Shown: positions 9,621 to 19,261, counted from the stretch's first letter. The stretch is 64,000 nt of DNA from Marinobacter sp. JH2 (GCF_004353225.1 NZ_CP037934.1:2666001-2730000), one strand, 5' to 3'. Numbers and translations: made by a program. The notes: generated by a model from the letters alone, not told the origin.

Positions 9621-10858
9621 TTGTCTTGCTGCTGATCATTCTGGCCGCGCTGCTGATCGGAACCGGTCTATCCCTTGGTTTGGCCTACGATTTGGGCTAC
9701 ATCCGCATCAGCTTGGGCAACTACCTGATCGAAACCAATTTCTGGGTCGGGCTGACACTGATTGTTTTGCTAGTGGTTGTGAGCCTGCTGGTGATCAATA
9801 CCATCAAGCGATTCCGCAACGGCACCAGCCTGATGGCAACTTGGGTTAGCCGGGGTCATGAACGCCGAGCCAGGCGTCGCACCACCAAGGGGCTTTTATC
9901 CTTGGCCGAAGGCAACTGGCCAAGAGCTCGCAAACTACTATCCAGTGCAGCGAATCACGCCGATACTCCCCTGATCAACTATTTGGCGGCCGCCCAAGCA
10001 GCCTCGGAAACCGGTGATCATGAAGGTGCCGATGAGTTGTTGCGACTTGCCTTTGAAAGCACCCCGGGCTCCAGCCTTGCCGTTGGTATCACCCAAGCCC
10101 AGCTGCAGCTGTCCGCCAACCGTTTGGAGCAGGCACTGGCAACACTGCTTCGCCTGCGCAAAGAAGCGCCTCACCATCCTTTCGTGTTAAAGCTGCTGAA
10201 AACCACCTACTTGCGGCTGGAAGACTGGAAAGAGTTGTCCAAGCTTGTGCCAGAACTGCGTAAGCGCAGCGTGCTCACCGAACGTGAACTGGACGACCTA
10301 GAACGCGAAGTGTGGAAGAATTTACTGGAACGGGCCGCCGAAGATTGCGAGCGCAAACGTGAGAGCGATCCGGAAGCTTCTTTAGAGCTCCTCACCCGCT
10401 TGTGGGACGAACTGCCCCGCTTCGTGCGCCGAGACGAACACACCATTCATGACTACGCACGCTTACTCGCTCGTTTGGGCGACGAAGAACAAGCGGAAAC
10501 CCTGCTGCGCAAGGTGCTTAGAAACCACTGGAACGATGAGTTGATAAACCTCTACGGGCGGCTGGAAGGCAACGATCCCGAAGTACAACTGCTCACCGCA
10601 GAACAATGGTACAAAGATCGCCCCAACAACCCGCAACTGTTATTGGCACTGGGGCGTTTAAGCCTGCGGAATCAACTTTGGGGCAAAGCCAAAGAATACT
10701 TTACCGCCAGCCTGAAGCTGAAGCGGGATCGTGAAACCATGGCCGAATTAAGCCGACTGAATGCCCATATGGGCGAGGAAGAAAGTAGCGTTAAACTGAT
10801 CATGCAAGAGCTTGAATCAGACAACGCCCTGCCCGAGCTACCTATGCCCAAGGCCTGA
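9617..10858 (+). CDS. hemY: HemY-type TPR membrane protein
   Basis: 413 residues. The N-terminal HemY_N domain has two membrane helices (IVLLLIILAALLIGTGLSL and FWVGLTLIVLLVVVSLLVI). The rest is a series of TPR-like helical pairs (e.g. NWPRARKLLSSAANHADTP, NPQLLLALGRLSLRNQLWG). This is the proteobacterial HemY of the hemCDXY cluster, not the Gram-positive coproporphyrinogen oxidase of the same name. Its role in haem synthesis is accessory and not precisely known. ATGA overlap with hemX implies co-translation. Confidence 0.9.
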   Translation: MIVLLLIILAALLIGTGLSLGLAYDLGYIRISLGNYLIETNFWVGLTLIVLLVVVSLLVINTIKRFRNGTSLMATWVSRGHERRARRRTTKGLLSLAEGNWPRARKLLSSAANHADTPLINYLAAAQAASETGDHEGADELLRLAFESTPGSSLAVGITQAQLQLSANRLEQALATLLRLRKEAPHHPFVLKLLKTTYLRLEDWKELSKLVPELRKRSVLTERELDDLEREVWKNLLERAAEDCERKRESDPEASLELLTRLWDELPRFVRRDEHTIHDYARLLARLGDEEQAETLLRKVLRNHWNDELINLYGRLEGNDPEVQLLTAEQWYKDRPNNPQLLLALGRLSLRNQLWGKAKEYFTASLKLKRDRETMAELSRLNAHMGEEESSVKLIMQELESDNALPELPMPKA

Positions 10859-10878
10859 TTTCTCAGGCCCTTGGGGCA
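10846..10878. terminator. Hairpin spanning both stops of convergent hemY and FNR-like gene
   Basis: GCCCAAGGCCTGA on the left can pair with TCAGGCCCTTGGGGC on the right, with two single-base bulges, around a short loop. It contains the hemY stop (10856-10858) and the stop of the reductase gene (10863-10865). The two genes are only four bases apart, so this coding-end hairpin may serve as their shared terminator. Confidence 0.45.
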
Positions 10879-11897
10879 TATTCCAACACATCCGACAGGA
10901 AGTCCTGCTCAGAAAGCCCCGCATCAACCAGCGCGTCCATCAATGAGTACACCATGGTAGGTGAACCACTGGCGTGAACTTCTACCGTGCTCCAGTCGAT
11001 GCCTGTTGCCAGTACCGCTCGCACCAACTGGTCGTGGTGGCCACCCCAGTCGTTGTCTTCATCATCACCGACCACCGGCATAAAACTGAAGGCATCCCAC
11101 TCGTCATGCCAGCGCTGGGCCAACGAACGCAGATACATATCTTCGTGTTTACGGACTCCCCAGAACAGCTTGATGCTATGGCTGAAATTTGTACCCTTCA
11201 GGTACTCTACCAAACTTTTCATCTGGGCAAAGCCCGTACCTGCTGCCACAAGCACTAGCGGTTTATCCGGGGCTGCCCCCAGACAAGCCTTGCCATGCGG
11301 CAACTGCACCGAGACATCTTCACCTGAGGTCAGTGCATCAATCACCTTCTGCGCCGAAACCCATTCCGGCGTGGCTTGTATGTGCAGAACGATGTTCTCC
11401 TCAGCAGGGCTGCTGGCGATCGAGAAGTAACAGGGATCTGCGTCTGGCAGATTAACGGAGAGGTATTGACCGGCATGAAAGCTCACATCCCGGCGCCGAG
11501 GCAACTTCAACTCTACCCGATATACGTCGTGGTTGATGGAGCTGACGTCCACCACCTTGGCTTGATATAGACGGGGCTGATGATTTCCTGTTGCCATAAC
11601 GGCGGGTATCTCCAATTCGATATCGGAGAGAGCCTGTGCTCGACACATCATCAGGCGTCCTCCAGTTAAAATGAGTTGCTGATTGCGGGTGTTCAGCGCT
11701 TGCCCGCTAATCAAGCGAGCTTCGCAAATCTCACAAACGCCATTACGACATGCCGCCGGCGCTTGAATGCCCGCTTCTACTGCGGCTGATAGCATATCGT
11801 TGGTGCTGCTGACCGGGTAGCTCAGATCTGCAGGGCGCAAACGCACGCAATGCAAGGTGACTACCTCTTCATTTTGGGGAGTTTTCCGGATTTTCAA
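10863..11897 (-). CDS. 2Fe-2S ferredoxin / FAD-NAD(P)H oxidoreductase (FNR family)
   Basis: 344 residues. The N-terminal plant-type [2Fe-2S] domain has [16 protein letters not shown] and a fourth Cys in MMCRAQ. An FNR-type FAD domain follows ([20 protein letters not shown]), then an NAD(P)H domain ([19 protein letters not shown]). Such genes next to ubiD are often annotated as CDP-6-deoxy-glucoseen reductase-like; a role in ubiquinone or flavin chemistry is possible but not shown. The ATG at 11897 overlaps the end of ubiD by 29 bases; a later TTG or GTG start cannot be excluded. Confidence 0.8.
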   Translation of the reverse strand: MKIRKTPQNEEVVTLHCVRLRPADLSYPVSSTNDMLSAAVEAGIQAPAACRNGVCEICEARLISGQALNTRNQQLILTGGRLMMCRAQALSDIELEIPAVMATGNHQPRLYQAKVVDVSSINHDVYRVELKLPRRRDVSFHAGQYLSVNLPDADPCYFSIASSPAEENIVLHIQATPEWVSAQKVIDALTSGEDVSVQLPHGKACLGAAPDKPLVLVAAGTGFAQMKSLVEYLKGTNFSHSIKLFWGVRKHEDMYLRSLAQRWHDEWDAFSFMPVVGDDEDNDWGGHHDQLVRAVLATGIDWSTVEVHASGSPTMVYSLMDALVDAGLSEQDFLSDVLEYAPRA

Positions 11898-13356
11898 TCC
11901 CGAGACTTTCCCAGATATCGTCCACCCGCTGCTTCACCTCATCGGTCATGGTGATGGCTTCACCCCATTCACGATCAGTTTCACCCGGCCATTTGTTGGT
12001 CGCATCCAGCCCCATTTTGGAGCCGAGCCCTGACACTGGCGAGGCAAAATCGAGGTAATCAATGGGCGTGTTCTCCACCAAGGTCGTGTCTCGTGTTGGG
12101 TCCATACGGGTGGTCATTGCCCAGATAACGTCTTCCCAGCTGCGGGCATTCACATCATCGTCAGTCACGATCACAAACTTGGTGTACATGAACTGACGCA
12201 AGAACGACCATACGCCCATCATCACGCGCTTGGCATGGCCCGGGTACTGTTTTTTCATGGTGACAATCGCCAGCCGATACGAACAGCCTTCCGGCGGCAG
12301 ATAGAAGTCCACAATTTCCGGGAACTGCTTTTGCAGAATCGGAATAAACACTTCGTTCAGAGCCACGCCCAGCACAGCAGGTTCATCAGGCGGACGGCCG
12401 GTGTAGGTACTGTGGTAGATCGGATTTTTACGATGCGTGATGCGTTCAACGGTAAACACCGGAAATTCATCCACTTCGTTGTAATAACCGGTGTGATCAC
12501 CAAACGGCCCTTCTGGCGCCGTGTCATCCGGATAGATGAAGCCCTCCAGCACGATTTCGGCGCTGGCCGGTACTTGCAAATCGCTGAGCCCTGCATTCAC
12601 CAGCTCGGTACGTGAGCCGCGCAGCAAGCCCGCAAACGCGTATTCAGACAAGCTATCCGGCACCGGCGTTACGGCTCCGAGAATGGTGGCGGGGTCGGCA
12701 CCGAGCGCCACCGCGACCGGGTAAGGTTTATCGGGATTCGCTTTGCGAAATTCCTGATAGTCCAAAGCGCCGCCACGGTGACTGAGCCAGCGCATAATCA
12801 ACCGATTACGGCCAATCACCTGCTGCCGGTAGATGCCTAGATTTTGGCGTTCTTTATTGGGCCCGCGGGTAATGACAAGCGGCCAGGTCACCAACGGACC
12901 GGCATCCCCGGGCCAACAATGTTGAACCGGAATCTGGTACAAATCGACTTGGTCTTTTTCGATCACCACCTCTTGGCAAGGTGCAGAGCGGAGCACTTTC
13001 GGACTCATTCGCATCACCTGCTTGAAGATGGGCAATTTTTCCAGCGCGTCTTTAAAGCCTTTAGGGGGATCCGGCTCTTTCAGAAACGCCAGCAGTTTGC
13101 CGACTTCTCGCAAAGCACTGACATCGTCCTGCCCCATTCCCAGCGCAACCCGTTTCGGCGTACCGAACAAGTTGGCCAACACGGGCATGTCATAGCCTTT
13201 AGGGTTTTCAAACAACAACGCCGGACCACCTGCCCGCAGGGTGCGGTCGCAGATTTCGGTCATTTCCAGATGAGGGTCAACTTCTACGCTGATGCGCTTT
13301 AGTTCTCCCATCTTTTCCAGCTGGGCAATGAAGTCTCTCAGGTCGTTGTATTTCAT
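11869..13356 (-). CDS. ubiD: 3-octaprenyl-4-hydroxybenzoate decarboxylase UbiD
   Basis: Decarboxylates the polyprenyl hydroxybenzoate intermediate of ubiquinone synthesis using prenylated FMN supplied by UbiX. The 495 residues match E. coli UbiD (497). The start [20 protein letters not shown] is family-typical. The conserved prFMN region is present ([19 protein letters not shown], with the glutamate and arginine residues nearby), as is [20 protein letters not shown]. It lies downstream of rho on the same strand, as in Pseudomonas. Confidence 0.96.
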   Translation of the reverse strand: MKYNDLRDFIAQLEKMGELKRISVEVDPHLEMTEICDRTLRAGGPALLFENPKGYDMPVLANLFGTPKRVALGMGQDDVSALREVGKLLAFLKEPDPPKGFKDALEKLPIFKQVMRMSPKVLRSAPCQEVVIEKDQVDLYQIPVQHCWPGDAGPLVTWPLVITRGPNKERQNLGIYRQQVIGRNRLIMRWLSHRGGALDYQEFRKANPDKPYPVAVALGADPATILGAVTPVPDSLSEYAFAGLLRGSRTELVNAGLSDLQVPASAEIVLEGFIYPDDTAPEGPFGDHTGYYNEVDEFPVFTVERITHRKNPIYHSTYTGRPPDEPAVLGVALNEVFIPILQKQFPEIVDFYLPPEGCSYRLAIVTMKKQYPGHAKRVMMGVWSFLRQFMYTKFVIVTDDDVNARSWEDVIWAMTTRMDPTRDTTLVENTPIDYLDFASPVSGLGSKMGLDATNKWPGETDREWGEAITMTDEVKQRVDDIWESLGIENPENSPK

Positions 13357-13435
13357 CTTATGCTCCGCATTTAGCCTTCCATGCTTTGAGCGTTCGGAGG
13401 GCTAAAGTCAGTGTTTGGACTGGGGAGTTAGAACC

Positions 13436-13503
13436 AAGCCGGGCGAGGGTGCCAAAACGGAAAACGTGGTTTTCCTGAATATTTTGGCACCCTCGCCCGG
13501 CTT
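13436..13503. repeat. Palindromic element A: conserved 24-base core, 22-base perfect arms
   Basis: The left arm 13436-13457 (starts AAGCCGGGCGAGGG, ends AAAA) is the exact reverse complement of 13482-13503. The 24-base centre 13458-13481 contains GGAAAACGTGGTTTTCC, itself a hairpin, then TGAATA. The same centre with only two base changes occurs at 53815-53838 (element B) between arms of unrelated sequence. It lies 67 bases past the rho stop and upstream of ubiD. The role could be a 3'-end hairpin or terminator, or a small mobile or self-copying element; I do not recognise the family. Confidence 0.9.
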
Positions 13504-13569
13504 AGCTCTTCCAGTATTAGGCTTGGGTTCCGCACTTTGGCGGAATTCGCCCTACTCCGAAGTTCAAAC

Positions 13570-14832
13570 TCAACGACGCTTCATAGATTGGAAGAATTCG
13601 TCGTTGGTCTTGGTATCCCGCAGCTTGTCCAGCAGGAATTCCAGGGATGCGGTGTCGTCATCCATAGAGTGCAGCAACTTGCGCAGAATCCAAACGCGCT
13701 GGATTTCCGATTCAGACATCAACAGATCTTCACGGCGAGTACCGGAGCGACGCACGTTGATGGCCGGATAAACGCGTTTCTCGGCAATCTTACGGTCCAG
13801 GTGGACTTCCATATTACCGGTACCTTTAAACTCCTCGTAGATGACCTCATCCATTTTAGAGCCGGTGTCTACCAGCGCGGTCGCCAAAATGGTCAAGCTG
13901 CCACCCTCTTCAACGTTACGGGCAGCACCGAAGAAGCGCTTCGGCTTTTCCAGAGCGTGGGCATCCACACCACCGGTCAATACTTTACCGGAAGACGGAA
14001 TCACGGTGTTGTAAGCGCGAGCCAGACGGGTCATGGAGTCCAGCAGAATGATAACGTCTTTCTTGTGCTCAACCAGACGCTTGGCTTTTTCGATCACCAT
14101 TTCAGCTACCTGAACGTGACGGGCTGGCGGCTCGTCAAAGGTAGAGGCAATCACTTCACCGCGCACAGTCCGCTGCATTTCGGTGACTTCTTCCGGACGC
14201 TCGTCAATCAGTAGCACCATCAGGTGGCACTCTGGGTTGTTCCGGACGATGGATTGGGCGATACCCTGCATCAACAGCGTTTTACCCGCTTTGGGTGGTG
14301 ATACGATTAGACCACGCTGGCCTTTACCGATCGGCGATACCAGGTCGAGCACTCGTGAAGAAAGGTCTTCGGTACTGCCATTACCCACTTCCAGCACCAA
14401 ACGTTCATCCGGGAACAACGGCGTCAGGTTTTCAAACAGAATCTTGTTGCGAGCGTTGTCGGGCTTATCGAAGTTGATCTCGCTCACTTTCAGCAGAGCA
14501 AAGTAACGCTCGCCATCTTTTGGTGGGCGGATCTTGCCGGCAACGGTGTCGCCTGTCCGCAAGTTAAAACGGCGGATCTGGCTGGGCGACACGTAAATGT
14601 CGTCAGGACCAGCTAGGTAGGACGCGTCGGCAGAACGTAGAAAGCCGAAGCCATCCTGCAGAATCTCCAGTACACCATCACCGTATATGTCTTCGCCGCT
14701 CTTCGCGTGCTTCTTCAGGATGCTGAAGATGACGTCTTGTTTGCGCGAACGGGCGAGGTTGTCGAGGCCCATCTCTTGCGCGATTTCGAGCAATTCGGGC
14801 ACAGATTTCTGCTTGAGTTCAGTAAGATTCAT
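13570..14832 (-). CDS. rho: Transcription termination factor Rho
   Basis: Hexameric RNA helicase that ends transcription. The 420 residues match E. coli Rho (419). An N-terminal RNA-binding domain is seen ([35 protein letters not shown]). The Walker A region is [16 protein letters not shown] at about residue 175-190, with the Q-loop and R-loop beyond, and the C-terminus is EFFQSMKR. In Pseudomonas trxA lies directly upstream; here it is 21 kb away and a molybdopterin/FDH block fills the gap. Confidence 0.98.
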   Translation of the reverse strand: MNLTELKQKSVPELLEIAQEMGLDNLARSRKQDVIFSILKKHAKSGEDIYGDGVLEILQDGFGFLRSADASYLAGPDDIYVSPSQIRRFNLRTGDTVAGKIRPPKDGERYFALLKVSEINFDKPDNARNKILFENLTPLFPDERLVLEVGNGSTEDLSSRVLDLVSPIGKGQRGLIVSPPKAGKTLLMQGIAQSIVRNNPECHLMVLLIDERPEEVTEMQRTVRGEVIASTFDEPPARHVQVAEMVIEKAKRLVEHKKDVIILLDSMTRLARAYNTVIPSSGKVLTGGVDAHALEKPKRFFGAARNVEEGGSLTILATALVDTGSKMDEVIYEEFKGTGNMEVHLDRKIAEKRVYPAINVRRSGTRREDLLMSESEIQRVWILRKLLHSMDDDTASLEFLLDKLRDTKTNDEFFQSMKRR

Positions 14833-15202
14833 AATTTGTAGGATTTTTCAGGAATGGAAGTAAACGACGGTTGAAATTGCAGGGATGCCCCTGAACGCGT
14901 TGATCATAAAAATATATATTGAAACAAGGTGCTGGCCGATGGAGCATCCGGTGCAGAGGGAAGCCGGATATAATTGCTTGTGCCAGTAGAGTGGGAACAA
15001 CTGTTCGCCGGGCAGTCAGCATAATCGACCACCTTGACCGGATCTGTCAAGTGCACTGAACAAATTAACGTCAACTTTTGCCCAAAATGCCAGCGTTCAA
15101 GATCAGAATGCCCTCTCTGTCGGGTTGCTCCCTTCCATTACCCGCGATTGGAAGAGATACTGAGAGTCTATATTTCCTCTGTGATTTTCGGAGCGCTTTT
15201 CC
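14833..15202. other. Intergenic region between rho and moaB
   Basis: This 370-base gap between two divergent genes holds the rho leader (about 180 bases from the predicted promoter) and the upstream region of moaB. It is AT-rich near 14905-14925 (ATAAAAATATATATTG). I see no ORF with coding character, no tRNA and no strong terminator. A long rho leader would fit attenuation by Rho itself, as known in E. coli, but no leader peptide is obvious. Confidence 0.5.
15021..15050 (-). promoter_or_regulatory. Candidate sigma-70 promoter for rho
   Basis: On the minus strand a perfect TTGACA (15050-15045) is followed after 18 bases by GATTAT (15026-15021), a four-of-six match to TATAAT. The start point would be near 15014, leaving a leader of about 180 bases before the rho ATG at 14832. 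Predicted by eye only. Confidence 0.4.
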
Positions 15203-15775
15203 ATGAGTACTGAGCCCACGAACGAACTCACCCCCCTCAATATAGCGATTCTTACCGTTTCCGATACTCGCGGCTTTGATGAAGATGCTTCTGGTCAATT
15301 TCTTGAAGACAGTGCGGTGGCGGCCGGTCATCAATTGATTTCACGGCGCATCCTGCCTGACGATGTTTATCTGATACGTGCCGCGATGTCCTCCTGGATT
15401 GCAGATCCGGATATCCACGCCATCATCATCACAGGTGGTACCGGATTCAGCGAACGGGACAGCACACCAGAAGCGGTTATTCCGCTTTTAGACAAATCGA
15501 TTGAAGGGTTTGGCGAAGAGTTCCGACGTCTATCGGCTTCGGAAATTGGCAGCTCCACCATTCAGTCCCGGGCCTTTGCCGGTCTCGCCAATTATACGGT
15601 CATTTTCTGTCTACCCGGCTCCACTGGCGCATGTCGCACCGGCTGGAACGGCATTCTGAATACACAGTTAGACAGCCGCCACACCCCCTGCAACTTCTCG
15701 ACTCTGGTTAGCCGCAAGCCGCAGCGCGCGGTCGAACGGCTTCAGGACATTATTGGAAATCGCGCGACACGTTAG
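15203..15775 (+). CDS. moaB: Molybdenum cofactor biosynthesis protein MoaB (molybdopterin adenylyltransferase type)
   Basis: 190 residues of the MoaB/Mog fold. The conserved molybdopterin-binding loop is ITGGTGFSERDSTPEAV, with the N-terminal strand LNIAILTVSDTRGFDEDASG and the C-terminal LPGSTGACRTGWNGIL. Members adenylate molybdopterin to prepare it for metal insertion. The AMP-site Asp and the length suggest MoaB rather than Mog. It is the first gene of moaB-moeA-moaD-moaE, and its ATG at 15203 is supported by context. Confidence 0.93.
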   Translation: MSTEPTNELTPLNIAILTVSDTRGFDEDASGQFLEDSAVAAGHQLISRRILPDDVYLIRAAMSSWIADPDIHAIIITGGTGFSERDSTPEAVIPLLDKSIEGFGEEFRRLSASEIGSSTIQSRAFAGLANYTVIFCLPGSTGACRTGWNGILNTQLDSRHTPCNFSTLVSRKPQRAVERLQDIIGNRATR

Positions 15776-15798
15776 TTCAGCACACGGAGACACGCATT

Positions 15799-17010
15799 AT
15801 GACAGCCCCGCTCACGTCGCTCGAAGACGCCCTGGTTCACCTGCTCGATCAAGCGCCTGTCATCAAGGCGACAGAAGTTCTACCGCTCATAGAAAGCCAT
15901 GGCCGGATACTGGCACAAGATTATCAGGCTCCGGCAGATGTGCCCCCGGCCGACAACAGTTCGGTGGATGGCTATGCCTTGCGTGCCGAGGATTACATTC
16001 CAGGCCAGGCACTGTTTGTCTCTGACAGGATTCCCGCAGGCTCTGCTCCGCCCCCCCTGGAACCCGGGACCGCTGCCCGCATTTTTACCGGTTCGGAAAT
16101 TCCCGAGGGGGCCGATACGGTTATCATGCAGGAACGCGTTGAGGTGACCGAACGCGGCATTTTGATTGATGCCCATGTAAAAGCGGACCAAAATATCCGC
16201 CGGCGGGGCCAGGACCTTAAAAAAGGCAGTTTGGCACTGAGTAAAGGCACAAAAATTCGCGCTCAGGAAATGGGCCTTTTAGCGTCCCTGGGGTTGGCAA
16301 AGGTTGCGCTGATGAAAAAGCTCCGGGTCGCCATTCTGTCCACTGGCGATGAACTGGTCGATCCGGGAAAACCTCTGGGCCCGGGCCAGATCTACAATAC
16401 GAACCGTTACACCCTGTTCGCTCTACTGACCGAAGCCGGATGTGATGTTGTGTTGTGTGAAACCCTGCGCGACACTCGGGAAGCAACCAGGGAAACGCTG
16501 GAGAGAGCTGCCGCACAAGCGGATTTAGTCATCACCAGCGGCGGCGTTTCGGTTGGCGAAGAGGACCACGTTAGGGCGACGCTGGAAGAGTTCGGCGAGC
16601 TGTCGCTGTGGCGTCTTGCGATCAAACCCGGCAAGCCTCTGGCGTTTGGCTCCGTTAATGCAACGCCGGTCTTCGGTTTGCCCGGCAACCCGGCGTCGGT
16701 ACTGGTTACCTTTCTGATGATCGTAATGCCCTATATTCGCACCCGACAAGGGCGACAGCGGGTTCATCCGATCGGCCAGCAACTGCCGGCCGGCTTTGAC
16801 GTTGACGAACCGTCCGTGCGCAGGGAATTTGTCCGTGCACGCACAGAATCGGTGAACGGCCAGACTCAAATCAGCGCGTACCCGAATCAGAGTTCAGGCA
16901 TGTTGAGCTCGGCTTGCTGGGCTGACGGTTTGGCCGTTATTCCAGAGCACAGCACCATTGCCAAAGGCAGCCTGATCACCTATTACCCGTTTACGGAGCT
17001 GCAGAGCTGA
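15799..17010 (+). CDS. moeA: Molybdopterin molybdenumtransferase MoeA, copy 1
   Basis: Inserts molybdate (or tungstate) into adenylated molybdopterin. 403 residues with the four-domain MoeA plan: PPADNSSVDGYALRAEDY near residue 55, the hinge AARIFTGSEIPEGADTVIMQ, the catalytic-domain loop VITSGGVSVGEEDHVRATL and GLPGNPASVLVTFLMIV. It follows moaB by 23 bases and touches moaD. A second, clearly different MoeA lies at 29225-30472. Confidence 0.94.
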   Translation: MTAPLTSLEDALVHLLDQAPVIKATEVLPLIESHGRILAQDYQAPADVPPADNSSVDGYALRAEDYIPGQALFVSDRIPAGSAPPPLEPGTAARIFTGSEIPEGADTVIMQERVEVTERGILIDAHVKADQNIRRRGQDLKKGSLALSKGTKIRAQEMGLLASLGLAKVALMKKLRVAILSTGDELVDPGKPLGPGQIYNTNRYTLFALLTEAGCDVVLCETLRDTREATRETLERAAAQADLVITSGGVSVGEEDHVRATLEEFGELSLWRLAIKPGKPLAFGSVNATPVFGLPGNPASVLVTFLMIVMPYIRTRQGRQRVHPIGQQLPAGFDVDEPSVRREFVRARTESVNGQTQISAYPNQSSGMLSSACWADGLAVIPEHSTIAKGSLITYYPFTELQS

Positions 17011-17011
17011 T

Positions 17012-17272
17012 ATGACAGACAAGACCTTTACCGTCCGTTTTTTTGCCCGCCTCCGCGAAGAAATAGGGACAGAGCAACTCACACTGACAGCCACCGAGCA
17101 TCAGACCGCCGGGGATCTGCTGGCAGAACTGGCCAGCCGTGGCGGTCCTTGGGCGCAGCTTCAAGGCGACCAACCCGTGATGATTGCCATCAATCAGGCA
17201 ATGGTGAAATCCACTGCGCCGGTCCAGGCCGGAGACGAAGTTGCGTTTTTTCCACCGGTAACCGGGGGTTAA
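17012..17272 (+). CDS. moaD: Molybdopterin synthase small subunit MoaD
   Basis: An 86-residue ubiquitin-like sulfur carrier. The last residues are FFPPVTGG: the C-terminal Gly-Gly is the site that is adenylated and turned into a thiocarboxylate, the sulfur source for molybdopterin. The N-terminus FTVRFFARLREEIGTEQL is typical. It begins one base after the moeA stop and is followed at once by moaE, its partner subunit. Confidence 0.95.
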   Translation: MTDKTFTVRFFARLREEIGTEQLTLTATEHQTAGDLLAELASRGGPWAQLQGDQPVMIAINQAMVKSTAPVQAGDEVAFFPPVTGG

Positions 17273-17273
17273 C

Positions 17274-17723
17274 ATGATCAGCATTCAGACCGAAGATTTC
17301 GATGCGGGCGCTGAGTACACAGCCCTTCGCGACAGTGGTGCGGGTACAGGAGCGATTGCGACTTTTACCGGGCTGGTTCGCGATTCTGGCGACACCCAGG
17401 ATGTCTCCGGGTTGTTTCTGGAGCATTACCCGGGCATGACCGAACACGTGATTGCATCCTTAATCGAAGACGCGTCGCAACGTTGGGACGTGCGCAAAGC
17501 CCGGGTTATTCATCGAATCGGTCAGCTGCAACTACAAGATCAAATTGTGTTTGTCGGCGTGTGCAGTGCCCACCGGGCAGATGCGTTTGCTGCGTGCGCG
17601 TTTATTATGGACGCCTTAAAAACCTCCGCGCCGTTTTGGAAGAAAGAACTCTCCAAAACAGGCGAGCACTGGGTTGGGCAAAAAGCTTCGGATGTTGCCC
17701 GGGGCGAAGCCTGGAGCAAATAG
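17274..17723 (+). CDS. moaE: Molybdopterin synthase catalytic subunit MoaE
   Basis: The large subunit that, with MoaD thiocarboxylate, converts cyclic pyranopterin monophosphate to molybdopterin. 149 residues, with AIATFTGLVRD near the N-terminus, the substrate Arg/His region HRIGQLQLQDQIVFVGVCSAHR, and the C-terminal KTSAPFWKKELSKTGEHWV with the catalytic lysines. moaA and moaC, which act earlier, are not in the window. Confidence 0.96.
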   Translation: MISIQTEDFDAGAEYTALRDSGAGTGAIATFTGLVRDSGDTQDVSGLFLEHYPGMTEHVIASLIEDASQRWDVRKARVIHRIGQLQLQDQIVFVGVCSAHRADAFAACAFIMDALKTSAPFWKKELSKTGEHWVGQKASDVARGEAWSK

Positions 17724-17734
17724 CTCGCTAGCCT

Positions 17735-17977
17735 TCATTCCGCCAAGCAAATACCGTAACGCAGAACGCCTCCGTCCTCTTCCTGAACCCACTCCAACCT
17801 GTGACCAACCATGTCGCAAAGGGCCTGCAAATCCCGGCGACTGGTTGGATCATCCGCCAGGAATTCAACCTGCGTGCCACCGGGCAACCCCCGTATACGC
17901 TTTTTGAAGCGCAAAATCGGGAGCGGGCACACCAAACCGATCGCATCGATTTGGTGTGCTGTCGTTTGCTCAGTCAA
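17735..17977 (-). CDS. TusA-family sulfurtransferase of the FDH operon
   Basis: An 80-residue TusA/SirA/YedF-type protein: the motif GLVCPLPILRFKKRI holds the persulfide Cys (Cys17) in the family's CPxP setting. It ends the formate dehydrogenase operon. The start is TTG at 17977, overlapping the stop of the upstream 42-residue peptide by eight bases, so it is probably translationally coupled. A sulfur relay to FdhD or to the FDH cofactor is plausible from context; it is unlikely to be the housekeeping TusA of tRNA thiolation. Confidence 0.82.
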   Translation of the reverse strand: MTEQTTAHQIDAIGLVCPLPILRFKKRIRGLPGGTQVEFLADDPTSRRDLQALCDMVGHRLEWVQEEDGGVLRYGICLAE

Positions 17978-18098
17978 GACGAACGCTCGTTGTGCTGCTT
18001 CCTTGTTCGGCTGATGACCACCCGAATTGGCCCAGCACCAGCTGAGCTGTGAAAGCGATCAATAAAGCCGCTGCAAATGCAGCAATCATTACTTTCAC
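17970..18098 (-). CDS. 42-residue single-helix membrane peptide in the FDH operon
   Basis: A short gene, easily missed. GTG 18098 overlaps the stop of fdhC (GTGA) and follows AGGAGACG at a normal distance. The product begins MKVMIAAFAAALLIAFTAQL, a single hydrophobic helix (about residues 3-24), and then has a Ser-rich hydrophilic tail ending TTSVRLD. It could be a tiny extra subunit or assembly factor of the FDH membrane complex, or a cleaved secreted peptide. I do not recognise it, but its placement between fdhC and the tusA-like gene with overlaps on both sides supports a real gene. Confidence 0.65.
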   Translation of the reverse strand: MKVMIAAFAAALLIAFTAQLVLGQFGWSSAEQGSSTTSVRLD

Positions 18099-19261
18099 GG
18101 AACGTCTCCTTTGTCCTGTTTCGCTTCGACTTCTGCCACCCAAAGATCGTGATGCTGACGCGCCCACTTCGTATCTACCTGACCGCTCCCCATCGCATCA
18201 TAGGCACCTTCCATACCGACGGTGCCGATATAGATATGGGCGATAATCGCCAGCATCATGACGAAGGCCACAATCGAGTGCCAGATATTGGCATACTGCA
18301 TCTCTTCATGCGGGGTCAGAGCCGTATCGAGGTCAGTTCCAAATACACTGTTAACGACACTGAATGTATCGGAAAACATCGGCATCTGGAACGGGAACAG
18401 CAGCGACATACCGGATAACGACACCGAAACGCCCAGCACCATAACCGTCCAGAAAACGATTTTTTGACCGGCGTTGAATTTCTTTGCCGACGGGTGTGAA
18501 TCACTGAAAATTCCGCCCCCGGCCTTGAGCCACTGCCAATCTAATTTGTTGGGAATGTTATGCGCCACCCACATCACGAAGGTCATGATCAAACCGAGCA
18601 TAAAGGCCCAGGAGATGTTGTTGTGTATCCACTTGGAGCCGGCCGCTAGAGTCGCAAAGGCATCGGCCCCGAAAACGGGAATCAGAAAGCTCCTGCCCAT
18701 CAGCGTAATGAGCCCGGTTAGACCCAATACAATGAACGACCCTGCCAACAACCAATGACCAAACCGTTCAACGGCTTTAAAGCGCTGGATCGTCACACCA
18801 GACGGCCCACCCTCAATCCTGATTTTTCCACGGATGAGGTAAAACACCACCAGCACGGCGATAAATACGAGAAGCGCGCCACCGCCATAGTTAATGATGG
18901 GCCCCTCTCGCAGTTTAAGCCACGGCATGCCTCCGTCTTGGATCAGGACGTCAGCCGCGGGCCCTCGCACCTGTGTGTTGGCATCAAATTCGTTATAGCG
19001 AATGGATCGGTAGGTGTCTGAAAGTGAAACCCCGCCCCGAGTGCCCAATTGCTCGCTGGCAGGCGCAGCGTTGGCAGGGTCGCCCAGATTTTCAGACCGA
19101 AAAGACTCGTCAAGTTTTAACTGCTGTTGACGGGCCATGATGTCTTCCAGGGTTTGCGCACCCCCGGTTGCTGTCCGGTCCACCGCAGTTTCTGCCCACG
19201 CAGAGTTGAACGACAGGACTGCCAGCATAAACAGAGCGGCAGCCAATAGTTTTGCATTCAT
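18095..19261 (-). CDS. fdhC: Formate dehydrogenase gamma subunit (cytochrome b556)
   Basis: The membrane anchor that passes electrons to quinone. 388 residues: a signal peptide (MNAKLLAAALFMLAVLSF...AWA), a periplasmic stretch of about 100 residues, then five hydrophobic segments. One is YGGGALLVFIAVLVVFYLI; the other four have the histidines typical of haem b ligands (RFGHWLLAG, KWIHNNISW, IWHSIVAF, AHIYIG). Shorter FdnI/FdoI proteins lack the N-terminal extension; the long form is common in soluble-domain FDH clusters. It is followed by the 42-residue peptide. Confidence 0.92.
   Translation of the reverse strand: MNAKLLAAALFMLAVLSFNSAWAETAVDRTATGGAQTLEDIMARQQQLKLDESFRSENLGDPANAAPASEQLGTRGGVSLSDTYRSIRYNEFDANTQVRGPAADVLIQDGGMPWLKLREGPIINYGGGALLVFIAVLVVFYLIRGKIRIEGGPSGVTIQRFKAVERFGHWLLAGSFIVLGLTGLITLMGRSFLIPVFGADAFATLAAGSKWIHNNISWAFMLGLIMTFVMWVAHNIPNKLDWQWLKAGGGIFSDSHPSAKKFNAGQKIVFWTVMVLGVSVSLSGMSLLFPFQMPMFSDTFSVVNSVFGTDLDTALTPHEEMQYANIWHSIVAFVMMLAIIAHIYIGTVGMEGAYDAMGSGQVDTKWARQHHDLWVAEVEAKQDKGDVP

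Noticed and set aside
14833..15202. A rho leader peptide
   Set aside because: No short frame with a ribosome site and a start codon stands out in the leader.
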